DNA of 58,059 nt from Amycolatopsis circi (GCF_003385235.1 NZ_PQIA01000046.1:1-58059); one strand, 5' to 3'; positions 17,372-25,181 are shown, numbered from the stretch's first letter. Made by a program: numbers and translations. The notes: generated from the sequence alone by a model not told the origin.

Positions 17372-17806
17372 ATGTCCGAACTGGGGGAGTCTCGGGGCAC
17401 GTTCGCGCGGATAGCGACCGCCATCGGGATCGGCGCCGCGATCATCGCCGTTCTGGTGGCCTGGTGCATTGGTGCCAACTACCTCGCCCAGCTGACCGCG
17501 GGCGAGGAGCTGACCTGCCGGTTGCGCAATCTCGTGCCGTGGTCGGGCTTGGGCATGACGCTGTGGCAGGTCAGTTCCCTGGTGCTGTTCCTGCTCGCCG
17601 GAGCCGGGATTTCGGCGCTCTTCGGACGCCTCGGGGTGCGAAAGGCGACTCTCGGCATTTCCGCGGCTCTGGTCGTCCTGTTCACCTGGGGCTACGTCGC
17701 GGCGACCCACGTGGTGATGCACAAGGTGGCCGACCACGGCACCTCGGTCGCCGTGCCGACCGCACCCGCCGGGCAGCAGCCCGCCGACCGCTGCCGAGGA
17801 CTGTGA
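17372..17806 (+). CDS. Hypothetical membrane protein
   Basis: A 144-residue protein with three hydrophobic segments (about 13-35, 63-84 and 90-112) and a Pro/Ala-rich C-terminal tail ending in RCRGL. One cysteine is in the first segment and one in the first loop (LTCRL). Its ATG is 16 bases after the anti-sigma gene stop, so it may be cotranscribed with the sigma factor. No family recognised. Confidence 0.75.
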   Translation: MSELGESRGTFARIATAIGIGAAIIAVLVAWCIGANYLAQLTAGEELTCRLRNLVPWSGLGMTLWQVSSLVLFLLAGAGISALFGRLGVRKATLGISAALVVLFTWGYVAATHVVMHKVADHGTSVAVPTAPAGQQPADRCRGL

Positions 17807-17825
17807 CGCCGTCTACCGTAGGGCT

Positions 17826-18209
17826 ATGTCCGAACTGGAGCGTCTCGGCGCCGAGAAGTACGTCGTGCTGACCACTTTCCGCCGCGACGGCCGCGCGGTC
17901 CCGACTCCGGTGTGGGCTTCCCGCGACGGCGACGAACTGGTGCTGTTCTCGGAACGCACCGCGGGCAAGGTCAAGCGGATCCGCAACAACGGCGAGGTTC
18001 GGCTGCAGGCGTGCGACGTCCGCGGCCGCCGGGTGCACGGCGCCGAGGCGAGCGGAACCGCCCGGCTGCTCGACGCCGCCGACAGCGACCGTATTCGCGG
18101 GGTGATCGCGCGGGACTACGGCGTCGTCGGGCGGGTGACGATGTTCTTCAGCCGGCTCCGCGGCGGGCCGGAGCGGACGATCGGGATCGCGATCAAGCTC
18201 GCGGAGTGA
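17826..18209 (+). CDS. PPOX-class F420/FMN-binding protein
   Basis: Small split-barrel flavin or F420-binding protein of the pyridoxamine-phosphate-oxidase-like superfamily, probably a reductase. The N-terminus YVVLTTFRRDGRAVPTPVW, followed by ELVLFSERTAGKVKRIRNN and the AEASGTARLL strand, matches the actinobacterial PPOX-class group often annotated as F420-dependent. The product is 127 residues, normal for one barrel per subunit. Starts 19 bases after the preceding gene. The substrate is not predictable. Confidence 0.88.
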   Translation: MSELERLGAEKYVVLTTFRRDGRAVPTPVWASRDGDELVLFSERTAGKVKRIRNNGEVRLQACDVRGRRVHGAEASGTARLLDAADSDRIRGVIARDYGVVGRVTMFFSRLRGGPERTIGIAIKLAE

Positions 18210-18210
18210 G

Positions 18211-18555
18211 TCACTGGGCCGCCGCGCGGAGCCGGGCGCCCATCGCGGCCGAATCGTGGTCCGGCCCGCAGCCCTCGGCCAGGATCACGTCGCCAACGAG
18301 ATGGTCGGTGCGCAGGTGCAGGATTTTGCGGTAATCCGCCGATGCGTACCACGCCTCGGCGGCGGCGAAATCGGGGAATTCGAGCACGACGGTCGCGCCC
18401 GGCCAGGCGCCTTCCAGCACTCGGGTCTGTCCACCGTGGACCAGGAACCGGCCCGCGAACGGGTCGAGCGTCGCCTGGATCAGCTCCAGGTACTCGTAGA
18501 CCTCGGTGTGCACGGTTCCGGGCTGACGCAGGTGGGCGATGGCGTAGGCGGTCAT
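18211..18555 (-). CDS. DUF1330-family protein
   Basis: Ferredoxin-like alpha/beta-barrel domain protein (114 residues) of the DUF1330 family; function unknown. The family pattern is visible in YAIAHLR, FLVHGGQTRVLEG, VVLEFPDFAAAEAWY and a conserved YRKI just after. A CCGAGGAGCCGGAC leader gives a good ribosome site for the ATG at 18555. It follows the WYL regulator gene on the same strand with 86 bases between. Its stop is one base past that of the convergent PPOX gene. Confidence 0.88.
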   Translation of the reverse strand: MTAYAIAHLRQPGTVHTEVYEYLELIQATLDPFAGRFLVHGGQTRVLEGAWPGATVVLEFPDFAAAEAWYASADYRKILHLRTDHLVGDVILAEGCGPDHDSAAMGARLRAAAQ

Positions 18556-18641
18556 GTCCGGCTCCTCGGGTCGATTTCGTTGCCTGCCAAGCAATCCTGT
18601 CCGATCCGGTGCACAGCGTCGATTACCTGGCGGGTAAGCGT

Positions 18642-19568
18642 TCAGCTCCCGTAGCGGGCCGTCAGCTCCCGTCCGATGCGCGCGAGTTCGACGCGGACCG
18701 ACTCCGGTTCCACCACCTCGACCATGGCTCCCCATCCCGCCAACTGTTCCGCGATCGAGCGCGCCCAATGCGCCGCCACCTTCACCTGAACCCGGCCGTC
18801 CTGCTCCCCGATCACCTCGCAGTGCCGCGCGAAATGCGACCGCAGCACGGACAAATACCGCGCGTCGACCAGCACAGTGGCCGAGACAAGCGAACGCCGC
18901 TGCTCCATCTCCTCCACGACCCGCGCCCACTGTTCGCGGAGATCGAAGTCGTCCGGCCGCTCCGAAGGCAGGTCCGTGGTTTCCGCCGCCGAGATCCGGT
19001 CGACGCGGAAAGTCCGTTGTCCCGCAGGGGTTCCGGCGATGAGATACCAGACGCCGTCCTTGTCGGCGAGGCCGTAAGGATCGATTAGCCGCGCTTTGCC
19101 GCTGTAGTCGAACCGCACCTTGCGCCGCTGCACGACCGCCTGCTGCAGCGACTGCACGAGCGCGGGCGGCTCGCGATCCTGCTCGCCCCATCCCGCCGGA
19201 TCGGACACGACGGCCCGCGCGGCGGCTTCCGCGTCGGCCCGGAACGTGGCAGGCAGCGCACGGACGAGCTTGCGCAACGCGGACGACAGCTCCGCACCGC
19301 CGGACGCCGCCGGGCCCAGCATCAGGAACAACGCCTGGGACTCGGCCGCGGTCAGCCCGCTGAGGTCGGTGCGGGCCCCGCCCACGAGCGACCATCCGCC
19401 ACCGCGTCCGGGCTGCGGATAGACCGGGATCCCGGCCGCCGACAACGCCTCCAGGTCACGACGCGCGGTCGCCACGGAGATCTCCAGGTCCTCAGCCAGT
19501 TCGGCAGCGGTCACCCGGCCGCGGGCCTGAAGCAGCAGGACGGCAGCGACGAGACGGTCAGCGCGCAT
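18642..19568 (-). CDS. WYL-domain HTH transcriptional regulator (YafY/DeoR-like)
   Basis: Regulator with an N-terminal winged helix (LLLQARGRVTAAELAEDLEIS, SVATARRDLEAL recognition helix) and a WYL-type Sm-fold sensor domain in the middle (VRFDYSGKARLIDPYGLADKDGVWYLIA, with a VWYL variant of the WYL core), then a C-terminal WCX domain. The product is 308 residues. It is divergent from the VOC gene, and a perfect 25-bp palindrome lies in the gap, starting 19 bases from its own start codon. That fits autoregulation plus control of the VOC gene. The ligand is unknown. Confidence 0.92.
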   Translation of the reverse strand: MRADRLVAAVLLLQARGRVTAAELAEDLEISVATARRDLEALSAAGIPVYPQPGRGGGWSLVGGARTDLSGLTAAESQALFLMLGPAASGGAELSSALRKLVRALPATFRADAEAAARAVVSDPAGWGEQDREPPALVQSLQQAVVQRRKVRFDYSGKARLIDPYGLADKDGVWYLIAGTPAGQRTFRVDRISAAETTDLPSERPDDFDLREQWARVVEEMEQRRSLVSATVLVDARYLSVLRSHFARHCEVIGEQDGRVQVKVAAHWARSIAEQLAGWGAMVEVVEPESVRVELARIGRELTARYGS

Positions 19569-19587
19569 GTTTTCGATTCTCTCGCTA

Positions 19588-19612
19588 AAAGTGCTCAGAA
19601 GGTGAGCACTTT
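19588..19612. promoter_or_regulatory. Perfect palindrome, probable WYL-regulator operator
   Basis: AAAGTGCTCA, five spacer bases GAAGG, then TGAGCACTTT: 10-bp perfect arms in the 88-bp gap between the WYL regulator and the VOC gene. The palindrome is far more AT-rich than the surroundings and lies where divergent promoters would be. Binding by the WYL protein is inferred from position. Confidence 0.65.
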
Positions 19613-19656
19613 GGAGGAGAAGCTAGTCCCACAAGCGAGCAGACAAGGAATCAGAC

Positions 19657-20082
19657 ATGCTTCGAGGACTCAGCACCGTCACCTTCTACTCCCCCGACTT
19701 CGAGGCGGCGAAGCGCTGGTACACCGACCTTCTTGGCGTCGCGCCGTACCTGGACACCCCGGCGTACCTGGAGTGGCGCATCGGCGATTACCAGCACGAA
19801 TTCGGCATCGTGCACAGCTCGTACGCCACCAGCGAACTCTCCCGGACCGCCGATCTCGCCACCGTCGGGCAGCCCGCGGGCGCGGTCGTTTTCTGGCACG
19901 TCGAGGACGTCCCCGCGACGCTGGAACGAGTCGTCGCGATGGGCGCGAAGGTCCACGACGCCCCGCGCGACCGCGGCACCGGGTTCATCACCGCGTCGGT
20001 GATCGACCCGTGGGGCAACGTCCTCGGCCTGATGTACAACCCGCACTACGTCTCGGTCCGGGGAACGCTGGTGCAGTCATGA
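19657..20082 (+). CDS. Glyoxalase/VOC-superfamily protein
   Basis: Vicinal oxygen chelate fold protein of 141 residues with two beta-alpha-beta repeats: VTFYSPDFEAAKRWYTDLLG in the first and VFWHVEDVPATLERVVAMGAKV in the second, ending in IDPWGNVLGLMYNP. A likely dioxygenase, lyase or resistance-type enzyme; the metal ligands cannot be assigned with confidence. It ends by overlapping the YdeI-like gene (ATGA). Divergent from a WYL regulator with a shared palindrome. Confidence 0.9.
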   Translation: MLRGLSTVTFYSPDFEAAKRWYTDLLGVAPYLDTPAYLEWRIGDYQHEFGIVHSSYATSELSRTADLATVGQPAGAVVFWHVEDVPATLERVVAMGAKVHDAPRDRGTGFITASVIDPWGNVLGLMYNPHYVSVRGTLVQS

Positions 20083-20396
20083 TGATCTTCAGCGACGCCG
20101 CGTCGTGGCGTGACTGGCTGGCCGAGCACCACGATTCGGCCGCCGAGGTGTGGGTGGTGCTGGCCAAGAAGGGCGCGCCCGGGCTCACCTACGAGCAGGC
20201 GCTCCAGGAAGCGCTCTGCTACGGCTGGATCGACGGGCTGACCCGCCGCCGCGACGGCTCCACCTACACCCAGCGGTACACGCCGCGACGGCCGAAAAGC
20301 CCGTGGTCACCGCGGAATCTCGCCCGCGCCGAACTGCTCCGGAAGGAAGGCCGGATGCGACCAGCCGGACAGGTCGCGCTCGACCGGGCCGCGTGA
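20079..20396 (+). CDS. YdeI/OmpD-associated-family protein, C-terminally truncated
   Basis: Only 105 residues, matching the N-terminal half of the roughly 190-residue YdeI-like family: ASWRDWLAEHH, VWVVLAKKG, LTYEQALQEALCYGWIDG, TQRYTPRRPKSPWSP and the LLRKEGRMRPAG helix. The family normally continues after VALDRA with a C-terminal domain (DGRWDAAY onward), but a TGA stops the frame there and the next 29 bases lead into the end of priA. The N-terminal domain may still fold alone. It could equally be a decaying gene. Family function is not well defined. Confidence 0.75.
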   Translation: MMIFSDAASWRDWLAEHHDSAAEVWVVLAKKGAPGLTYEQALQEALCYGWIDGLTRRRDGSTYTQRYTPRRPKSPWSPRNLARAELLRKEGRMRPAGQVALDRAA

Positions 20397-20425
20397 TTTC
20401 GGTTGCCCAGCAACAGTTTCCGCCG

Positions 20426-21163
20426 TCAGCGGACGGCGGCGAGAGCCTCCGGCAACGTGAAAGCGCCCGCGTACAGCGCCTTCCCGACAATCGAGCCCTC
20501 GACCCCGTCCGACGCCAGCCCGGCCAGCGCGCGCAGATCGTCCACACTGGACACTCCGCCGGAGGCGATCACCGGGGCGTCGGTGCGGGCGGTGACCTCG
20601 CGCAGCAGTTCCAGGTTCGGGCCGCGCAGCGTGCCGTCCTTGCTCACGTCGGTGACGACGTACCGGCTGGCCCCGTCGCGGTCGAGCCGCTCCAGGACCT
20701 CCCAGAGGTCGCCGCCGTCGGACGTCCAGCCGCGCGCGGACAGCCGGTGCCCGGCCTCGGTGATCCGCACGTCGAGCCCGATCGCGACGCGGTCGCCGTA
20801 TTCGGAGACGACCTTCGCGGTCCAGTCCGGGTCCTCGAGCGCCGCGGTGCCGAGGTTGACCCGGCGCGCGCCGGTGGCGAGCGCCGCCTCGAGCGACGCG
20901 TCGTCGCGGATGCCGCCGGACAGCTCCACCTGCACGTCGAGCCGCTTGACGACGTCGGCGAGCAGCTCGCGGTTGCTGCCCTTGCCGAACGCGGCGTCGA
21001 GGTCCACGAGATGGATCCACTCGGCGCCGTCGCGCTGCCACTGCAAGGCCGCCTCGAGCGGGCTGCCGTAGGAGGTCTCGGTGCCCGCCTCGCCCTGGAC
21101 GAGTCGGACCGCCTGGCCGTCGGCAACATCAACTGCGGGAAGGAGCGTGAAAGTCACGCGCAC
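20426..21163 (-). CDS. priA: PriA: bifunctional ProFAR isomerase / PRA isomerase (HisA/TrpF)
   Basis: TIM-barrel isomerase of histidine synthesis that in actinobacteria also does the TrpF step of tryptophan synthesis. Seen: LLPAVDVADGQAVRLVQGEAG, ELSGGIRDDASLE, RVNLGTAAL, IGLDVRI, ARGWTSDGGDL (the Arg loop associated with dual activity), VTDVSKDGTLRGPN and ASGGVSS. The absence of trpF from the nearby trp operon supports the bifunctional role. The product is 245 residues with a GTG start at 21163 (a second GTG two codons in). It lies downstream of hisH with a hairpin between them. Confidence 0.95.
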   Translation of the reverse strand: MRVTFTLLPAVDVADGQAVRLVQGEAGTETSYGSPLEAALQWQRDGAEWIHLVDLDAAFGKGSNRELLADVVKRLDVQVELSGGIRDDASLEAALATGARRVNLGTAALEDPDWTAKVVSEYGDRVAIGLDVRITEAGHRLSARGWTSDGGDLWEVLERLDRDGASRYVVTDVSKDGTLRGPNLELLREVTARTDAPVIASGGVSSVDDLRALAGLASDGVEGSIVGKALYAGAFTLPEALAAVR

Positions 21164-21206
21164 AGACTAAGCGGCGGGGTCGGGCGCACCTTCCGGGGGA
21201 TCCTCC

Positions 21207-21252
21207 CTCGTGAGCGTTTATGCCGGTTCTCACCGGCGCCGCCGCTCACGAG
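21207..21252. repeat. Hairpin, family A copy 2, between hisH and priA
   Basis: Perfect 10-bp outer arms (CTCGTGAGCG and CGCTCACGAG) with an inner GCCGGT/ACCGGC stem. It resembles the hairpins at 14600 and 36072 (GTGAG, then TTATGCCGGTT). It lies in the transcribed gap between two his genes on the same strand, so it could act as an intra-operon terminator, attenuator or mRNA processing site. Confidence 0.75.
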
Positions 21253-21258
21253 GGTTGC

Positions 21259-21888
21259 TCAGAGTGTGCCCAGCCAGTTGCGCAGCAGTTGCGCCCCCGC
21301 GTCCCCGGACTTCTCCGGGTGGAACTGGGTCGCCCACAGCGGCCCGTTCTCCACCGCGGCGACGAAGTCCTCGCCGTGGTTGGCCCAGGTCACCTTGGGC
21401 TGCTGGCCGGCGAGTCCGGAGTCCAGCTCCCACTTCCGCGCGGCATAGGAGTGCACGAAATAGAACCGTTCCTCGGAATCGATCCCGGCGAACAGCTGCG
21501 AATCGGCGGGCGCGCGGACGGTGTTCCAGCCCATGTGCGGGAGCACGTCGGCGTGCAGGCGCTCGACCGTGCCCGGCCATTCGCCGGTGCCCTCGGTCTC
21601 CTCGCCGTGCTCGACGCCGCGCGAGAACAGGATCTGCATGCCGACGCAGATGCCCAGCACCGGACGTCCGCCCGCCAGCCGTTTGCCGATGATCCGGTGT
21701 CCGTGCACGCCCAGCAGCCCGCTCATGCACGCGGAGAACGCGCCGACGCCGGGCACCACGAGGCCGTCGGCTTCGAGTGCGGCGTGCGGGTCGGCGGTGA
21801 CCTCCACCTCGGCGCCCGCGCGCGCGACGGCGCGCTCGGCCGAGCGGAGGTTTCCGGAACCGTAATCGAGGATCACCACACGAGACAC
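21259..21888 (-). CDS. hisH: Imidazole glycerol phosphate synthase glutaminase subunit
   Basis: Class I glutamine amidotransferase that feeds ammonia to HisF. The nucleophile is in GICVGMQILF and the His/Glu pair in TQFHPEKS; DYGSGNLRS marks the N-terminus. The product is 209 residues. Upstream on the same strand, hisB would be the normal neighbour, but here hisB is about 10 kb away. Confidence 0.96.
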   Translation of the reverse strand: MSRVVILDYGSGNLRSAERAVARAGAEVEVTADPHAALEADGLVVPGVGAFSACMSGLLGVHGHRIIGKRLAGGRPVLGICVGMQILFSRGVEHGEETEGTGEWPGTVERLHADVLPHMGWNTVRAPADSQLFAGIDSEERFYFVHSYAARKWELDSGLAGQQPKVTWANHGEDFVAAVENGPLWATQFHPEKSGDAGAQLLRNWLGTL

Positions 21889-22009
21889 GCTCCCGAGCGT
21901 AGTCCCCCGGCGAATTTCGCTCCGACCCCGTTTGGTTCGCGAGGCGACCGGGTACCCACCCAGCTATGTGTGGCACCGCCGGTGCCCCCGGACCCGGAAA
22001 GAGGACGAA

Positions 22010-22195
22010 ATGTCCGAGTCCGATCTGCTTTGCCGGATGTTCCAAGCATGGCGGGAAGACATCGACAGCGTGCCGTTCCCGCAGTTCAGGGAGCTGACGA
22101 TCCCGCTGCAGAAGACCCGCGCGGAGATCGACCTGGCGCGCCGGTCGACCGCGCGCACGGCGAACCCCGTGCGACGCGCCGACAGCGGCTGGTGA
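22010..22195 (+). CDS. Small hypothetical protein (61 residues)
   Basis: A short acidic protein beginning MSESDLLCRMFQAWREDI and ending RRADSGW. AAAGAGGACGAA before the ATG is a fair ribosome site, and the third codon position is GC-rich as in real genes here. Mostly helical with one cysteine. No family recognised. Located between hisH and the split transketolase genes, convergent with the latter. Confidence 0.5.
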   Translation: MSESDLLCRMFQAWREDIDSVPFPQFRELTIPLQKTRAEIDLARRSTARTANPVRRADSGW

Positions 22196-22228
22196 CCGCG
22201 GGCAGTTTCCCGCTGCCCGGATCTCCCC

Positions 22229-23119
22229 TTATCCGGTGAAAAATTCCTTGAGGGACAACGCGATCGAACCCGCGTCGAGCCCGTGCACGAGGTCGTGGTC
22301 GGCGAGCGTGCCGTAGATCCGCACCTCGGTGTCCCGGCGGGTGCCGACGTTCAGCAGCCGGTGCGGCCGGTCCGCCAGCGCGTCGGCGACGCAATGCGCG
22401 GACGTTCCCTTGAGATACGGCTCCACCAGCGCGACCTCCGCGACGTCCGTCATCGCGGCGCGCAAGCCCTCGGCGTCGAACGGGCGCACCGTCGAGGTGT
22501 AGAGCACCGTCACGTCCATGCCCTCGGTCGCCTCCAGCACCCGGTCCAGCATCGGCCCGACCGCGATCACCACGCCGTGCGTCCCCTGCCGGATCGTCTG
22601 GAGGCCGACGCCTAGGTACGGCGCGGAATTCTCCTGTGCGGACAGGCGCAGGTACGTCCGGCTGTCTCCCGGCACCGAATCGAGCAGCAGCCGCCGCGCC
22701 TCCTCCGGATGACCGGGAACGTGCACGTACCAGCCTGGCAAGGAATCGATCAGCGCGACGTCGCCGGGAGCCTGATGCGTGCGGCCTTCCATTGGCATGT
22801 CGTAAGAAGCGCCGTAGGACACCAGCACCGCGCCGAGTTCCTGGTGGCTGAGGTCCAATTTGATCTGTTCGAACGCGCGCTCCACGAGGAACGCGTTGAA
22901 GGTGTGCACGATCGGCCGCAGCCCGGCGAGTGCGAGGCCCGCGCCGGTGCTCACGAGCAGCTGCTCGCGGATCCCGACGTTGATCACCCGGTCCGGATGC
23001 CGTCGCGCGGCCTCGGCGAGCGACGCGGCCGAGATGTCGGCGAGGACGACCGCCACGTCCGGGTCGGTGTTGACGATTTCTTCCGCGGTGGCCAGGAAGG
23101 TGTCCCGCATGTTCGGCAT
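22229..23119 (-). CDS. Transketolase C-terminal subunit (split form)
   Basis: Pyrimidine-binding and C-terminal half of a two-chain transketolase, 296 residues. It contains the catalytic Glu region INVGIREQ, GLALAGLRPIVHTFNAFLVERAFEQ (in part) and a transketolase C-domain (ALVEPYLKGTSA). Partner of the adjacent N-terminal subunit: the two genes overlap by one base (TGATG). Thiamine-diphosphate enzymes of this split type move two-carbon units between sugar phosphates. Closely related split enzymes act on other substrates, so pentose phosphate chemistry is likely but not proven. Confidence 0.88.
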   Translation of the reverse strand: MPNMRDTFLATAEEIVNTDPDVAVVLADISAASLAEAARRHPDRVINVGIREQLLVSTGAGLALAGLRPIVHTFNAFLVERAFEQIKLDLSHQELGAVLVSYGASYDMPMEGRTHQAPGDVALIDSLPGWYVHVPGHPEEARRLLLDSVPGDSRTYLRLSAQENSAPYLGVGLQTIRQGTHGVVIAVGPMLDRVLEATEGMDVTVLYTSTVRPFDAEGLRAAMTDVAEVALVEPYLKGTSAHCVADALADRPHRLLNVGTRRDTEVRIYGTLADHDLVHGLDAGSIALSLKEFFTG

Positions 23120-23817
23120 CAGTGCGCGCCTTTCGGTTCCACGACGGCGACGACCGCGAGCGGCCGTCCGGGATGAGGGGTGGTGAACGCGTCGTACAGC
23201 GCTTCGTGGTCGCGGCCGGACACTGTCCGCACGGCCCAGCCCTCCGTTTCGAAGCGGCGCGCGATGCCGCCCGGCCAGCCGTGGGTCGAGGACTGGTTGT
23301 CGATGACCACCGCGGTCAGCTTGTCTAGTCCGAGCCGCGCGGCGACGACGATCGCCTCGTGGTTGGAGCCCTCGTCGAGTTCGGCGTCGCCGATCAGCGT
23401 GACGATGCGCGAACTGAACCGGCGGGCGCGCAGGCCGAGCGCAGTGCCGATGGCGATCGGCAGTCCGTGCCCGAGCGAGCCGCTGGAGATCTCGACGCCG
23501 GGCGCGCGCACGCGGTCCGGATGGTGGCCGAGCCGCGAACGCGCCGAACTCCAGCCGGCGAGTTCGTCCTCGTCCAGCCAGCCCTTGGCGACGAGCACCG
23601 CGTAGTACGCCATCGGCCCGTGTCCCTTGGACAGCAGGAACCGGTCGCGCCCGGGTTGGCGGGCGGTTTCCGGGCCGAGGTTCAGGACGCGGTCGAACAG
23701 CACCCACAGGACGTCCAATGTGGACTCCGCGGCCGCGTGGTGTTTGTCGTCGCCGGTCATCAGCGAGATCAGCCGGGGCAGGTCCGCGTAACCCGGCTCG
23801 GAGGTCGTCGTGGTCAT
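23119..23817 (-). CDS. Transketolase N-terminal subunit (split form)
   Basis: ThDP-binding half of the split transketolase, 232 residues. Family features: LSKGHGPMAYYAVLV, EISSGSLGHGLPIAIG and the ThDP/Mg motif GDAELDEGSNHEA...VIDNQSS (shown as its two ends). The ATG at 23817 is preferred to one five codons upstream. Divergent from a SoxR-like gene with a 53-bp gap, so redox-responsive control is plausible. Confidence 0.88.
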   Translation of the reverse strand: MTTTTSEPGYADLPRLISLMTGDDKHHAAAESTLDVLWVLFDRVLNLGPETARQPGRDRFLLSKGHGPMAYYAVLVAKGWLDEDELAGWSSARSRLGHHPDRVRAPGVEISSGSLGHGLPIAIGTALGLRARRFSSRIVTLIGDAELDEGSNHEAIVVAARLGLDKLTAVVIDNQSSTHGWPGGIARRFETEGWAVRTVSGRDHEALYDAFTTPHPGRPLAVVAVVEPKGAH

Positions 23818-23833
23818 GTCCCGACCATGCAAC

Positions 23834-23858
23834 CTCGACCAAACTGAAGGTCAAGCGC
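23834..23858. promoter_or_regulatory. Candidate SoxR/MerR operator between transketolase and soxR-like genes
   Basis: CTCGACC, eight bases, GGTCAAG form an imperfect inverted repeat (6 of 7). On the minus strand a TTGACC -35 element opens the site toward the transketolase gene. The last 12 bases, AAGGTCAAGCGC, recur exactly at 40498-40509, again 12 bases before a MerR-family ATG. Confidence 0.5.
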
Positions 23859-23870
23859 TAACCTGAAGCA

Positions 23871-24332
23871 ATGACGAGGTTGGCGGACAAGCTGAGCATC
23901 GGCCAGGTCGCGGAACGCAGCGGAGTGCCGCACACCGCGCTGCGGTTCTACGAGGAACGCGGCCTGATCACGTCCGAGCGCTCGGCGGGCAACCAGCGCC
24001 GCTACGCGCGTTCGGTGCTGCGGCGGATCGCGTTCATCCGCGCCGCGCAGCGGGTCGGGCTGTCGCTGGAAGACATCAGCGCGGCGCTGGAGACGCTCCC
24101 CGCGGACCACGCGCCGACGAAGGCGGACTGGGCCCGGCTGTCGCGCGAATGGCAGACCGAACTCGACGCCCGGATCGACGCGCTGCAGCGGCTGCGGGAC
24201 CGCCTGACCGGATGTGTCGGCTGCGGATGTTTGTCGCTGCGCAGCTGCGGCCTGTACAACGCGGAAGACGAACTCGCCCGCTTCGGCCCCGGTGCCAGCA
24301 AACTCCGCCCGGTCCTGGAGGGCGGCATCTGA
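23871..24332 (+). CDS. soxR: SoxR-like [2Fe-2S] redox-sensing MerR regulator
   Basis: MerR-family activator with an N-terminal winged helix (LSIGQVAERSGVPHTALRFYEERGL), a dimerisation helix and a C-terminal cluster motif CVGCGCLSLRSC giving Cys115, Cys118, Cys120 and Cys126, the CX2CXCX5C pattern of SoxR. SoxR senses redox-active compounds by cluster oxidation. In actinobacteria it usually controls a few local genes rather than soxS. The divergent split transketolase pair is the obvious local target. The product is 153 residues. Confidence 0.95.
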   Translation: MTRLADKLSIGQVAERSGVPHTALRFYEERGLITSERSAGNQRRYARSVLRRIAFIRAAQRVGLSLEDISAALETLPADHAPTKADWARLSREWQTELDARIDALQRLRDRLTGCVGCGCLSLRSCGLYNAEDELARFGPGASKLRPVLEGGI

Positions 24333-24378
24333 ATTCCGTTGCGCGCCACGGCGTCGGTGTGGGTTACTGCGGGTTGAA

Positions 24379-24927
24379 ATGAACGAGAAACATCGAATCC
24401 GGGTATCGAAAAGACTGTCCCGGCACCTGCGCCACGATCCCAGCGGACTCGGCCTGACCCTCTCCCCCGGCGGCTGGATTCCGGTCGCCGAACTGCTCGC
24501 GGCGCTGGCCCGGCACCGGTTCCCGGTGAGCCGGGAGGAGCTGGACGAGGTCGTCGCGAACTGCGCCAAACAGCGGTTCGCCTTTGACGAAACGGGGACG
24601 CTAATCCGCGCCAGCCAGGGGCACAGCGTGAGCGTCGATCTGGAGCTGTCGGACGCTGTGCCGCCGGAAATCCTCTTCCATGGCACGGCGACGCGGTTCC
24701 TGCCGTCGATCTGGGCGGAGGGGCTGCGGCCGATGAAACGGCATGCCGTGCATTTGTCGGCGACTCGCGAAACCGCGTGGAAAGTCGGATCGCGGCACGG
24801 GAAACCGGTGGTGCTGACGGTCGCGGCCAGGGAAATGGCCGCGCGCGGGCACACGTTTCAGGTCAGCGACAACGGGGTGTGGCTTGTCTCGAAGGTTCCG
24901 GCCGAGTTTCTGACGGTGTCCGAGTAG
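24379..24927 (+). CDS. kptA: RNA 2'-phosphotransferase (Tpt1/KptA family)
   Basis: Transfers an internal RNA 2'-phosphate to NAD+, as eukaryotic Tpt1 does after tRNA splicing; the bacterial role is unclear. Recognised by VSKRLSRHLRHDPSGLGL at the N-terminus, GWIPVAELL, RASQGHS, ILFHGTA, HAVHLSA and NGVWLVSKVP. The product is 182 residues, full length. It follows soxR by 46 bases on the same strand and precedes a zinc-ribbon gene. Confidence 0.93.
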   Translation: MNEKHRIRVSKRLSRHLRHDPSGLGLTLSPGGWIPVAELLAALARHRFPVSREELDEVVANCAKQRFAFDETGTLIRASQGHSVSVDLELSDAVPPEILFHGTATRFLPSIWAEGLRPMKRHAVHLSATRETAWKVGSRHGKPVVLTVAAREMAARGHTFQVSDNGVWLVSKVPAEFLTVSE

Positions 24928-24962
24928 CGCATACTGAATCGGTCGCGCCGAAGGAGGTGGCT

Positions 24963-25181
24963 ATGCCCGACTACACGGTCGTCCAGTGCAGCCAAGGCCA
25001 CTATTTCTCCACCATCTGGATCCCGTTCGTGTCGCTCAAGGCGATCCGGCTCGGCGACCGCCGGGTCCAGAAATGCCCGGTGTGCCACCGTTTCCGCAGT
25101 GTTGCCCGAGTTTCCGCGGACCAGCTCACCGCCGAGGAACTGCGCGCGGCGCAAGAACTGAAAGACTCCCGGCTGCCGTAA
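24963..25181 (+). CDS. Small zinc-ribbon-like protein
   Basis: A 72-residue protein with potential zinc ligands Cys9, His13, Cys38, Cys41 and His42 (QCSQGH and KCPVCH). A helical C-terminus (TAEELRAAQELK) follows. A strong AAGGAGG ribosome site lies seven bases upstream (24951-24957). It follows kptA by 35 bases. Function unknown; RNA or protein binding is only a guess from the fold. Confidence 0.7.
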   Translation: MPDYTVVQCSQGHYFSTIWIPFVSLKAIRLGDRRVQKCPVCHRFRSVARVSADQLTAEELRAAQELKDSRLP

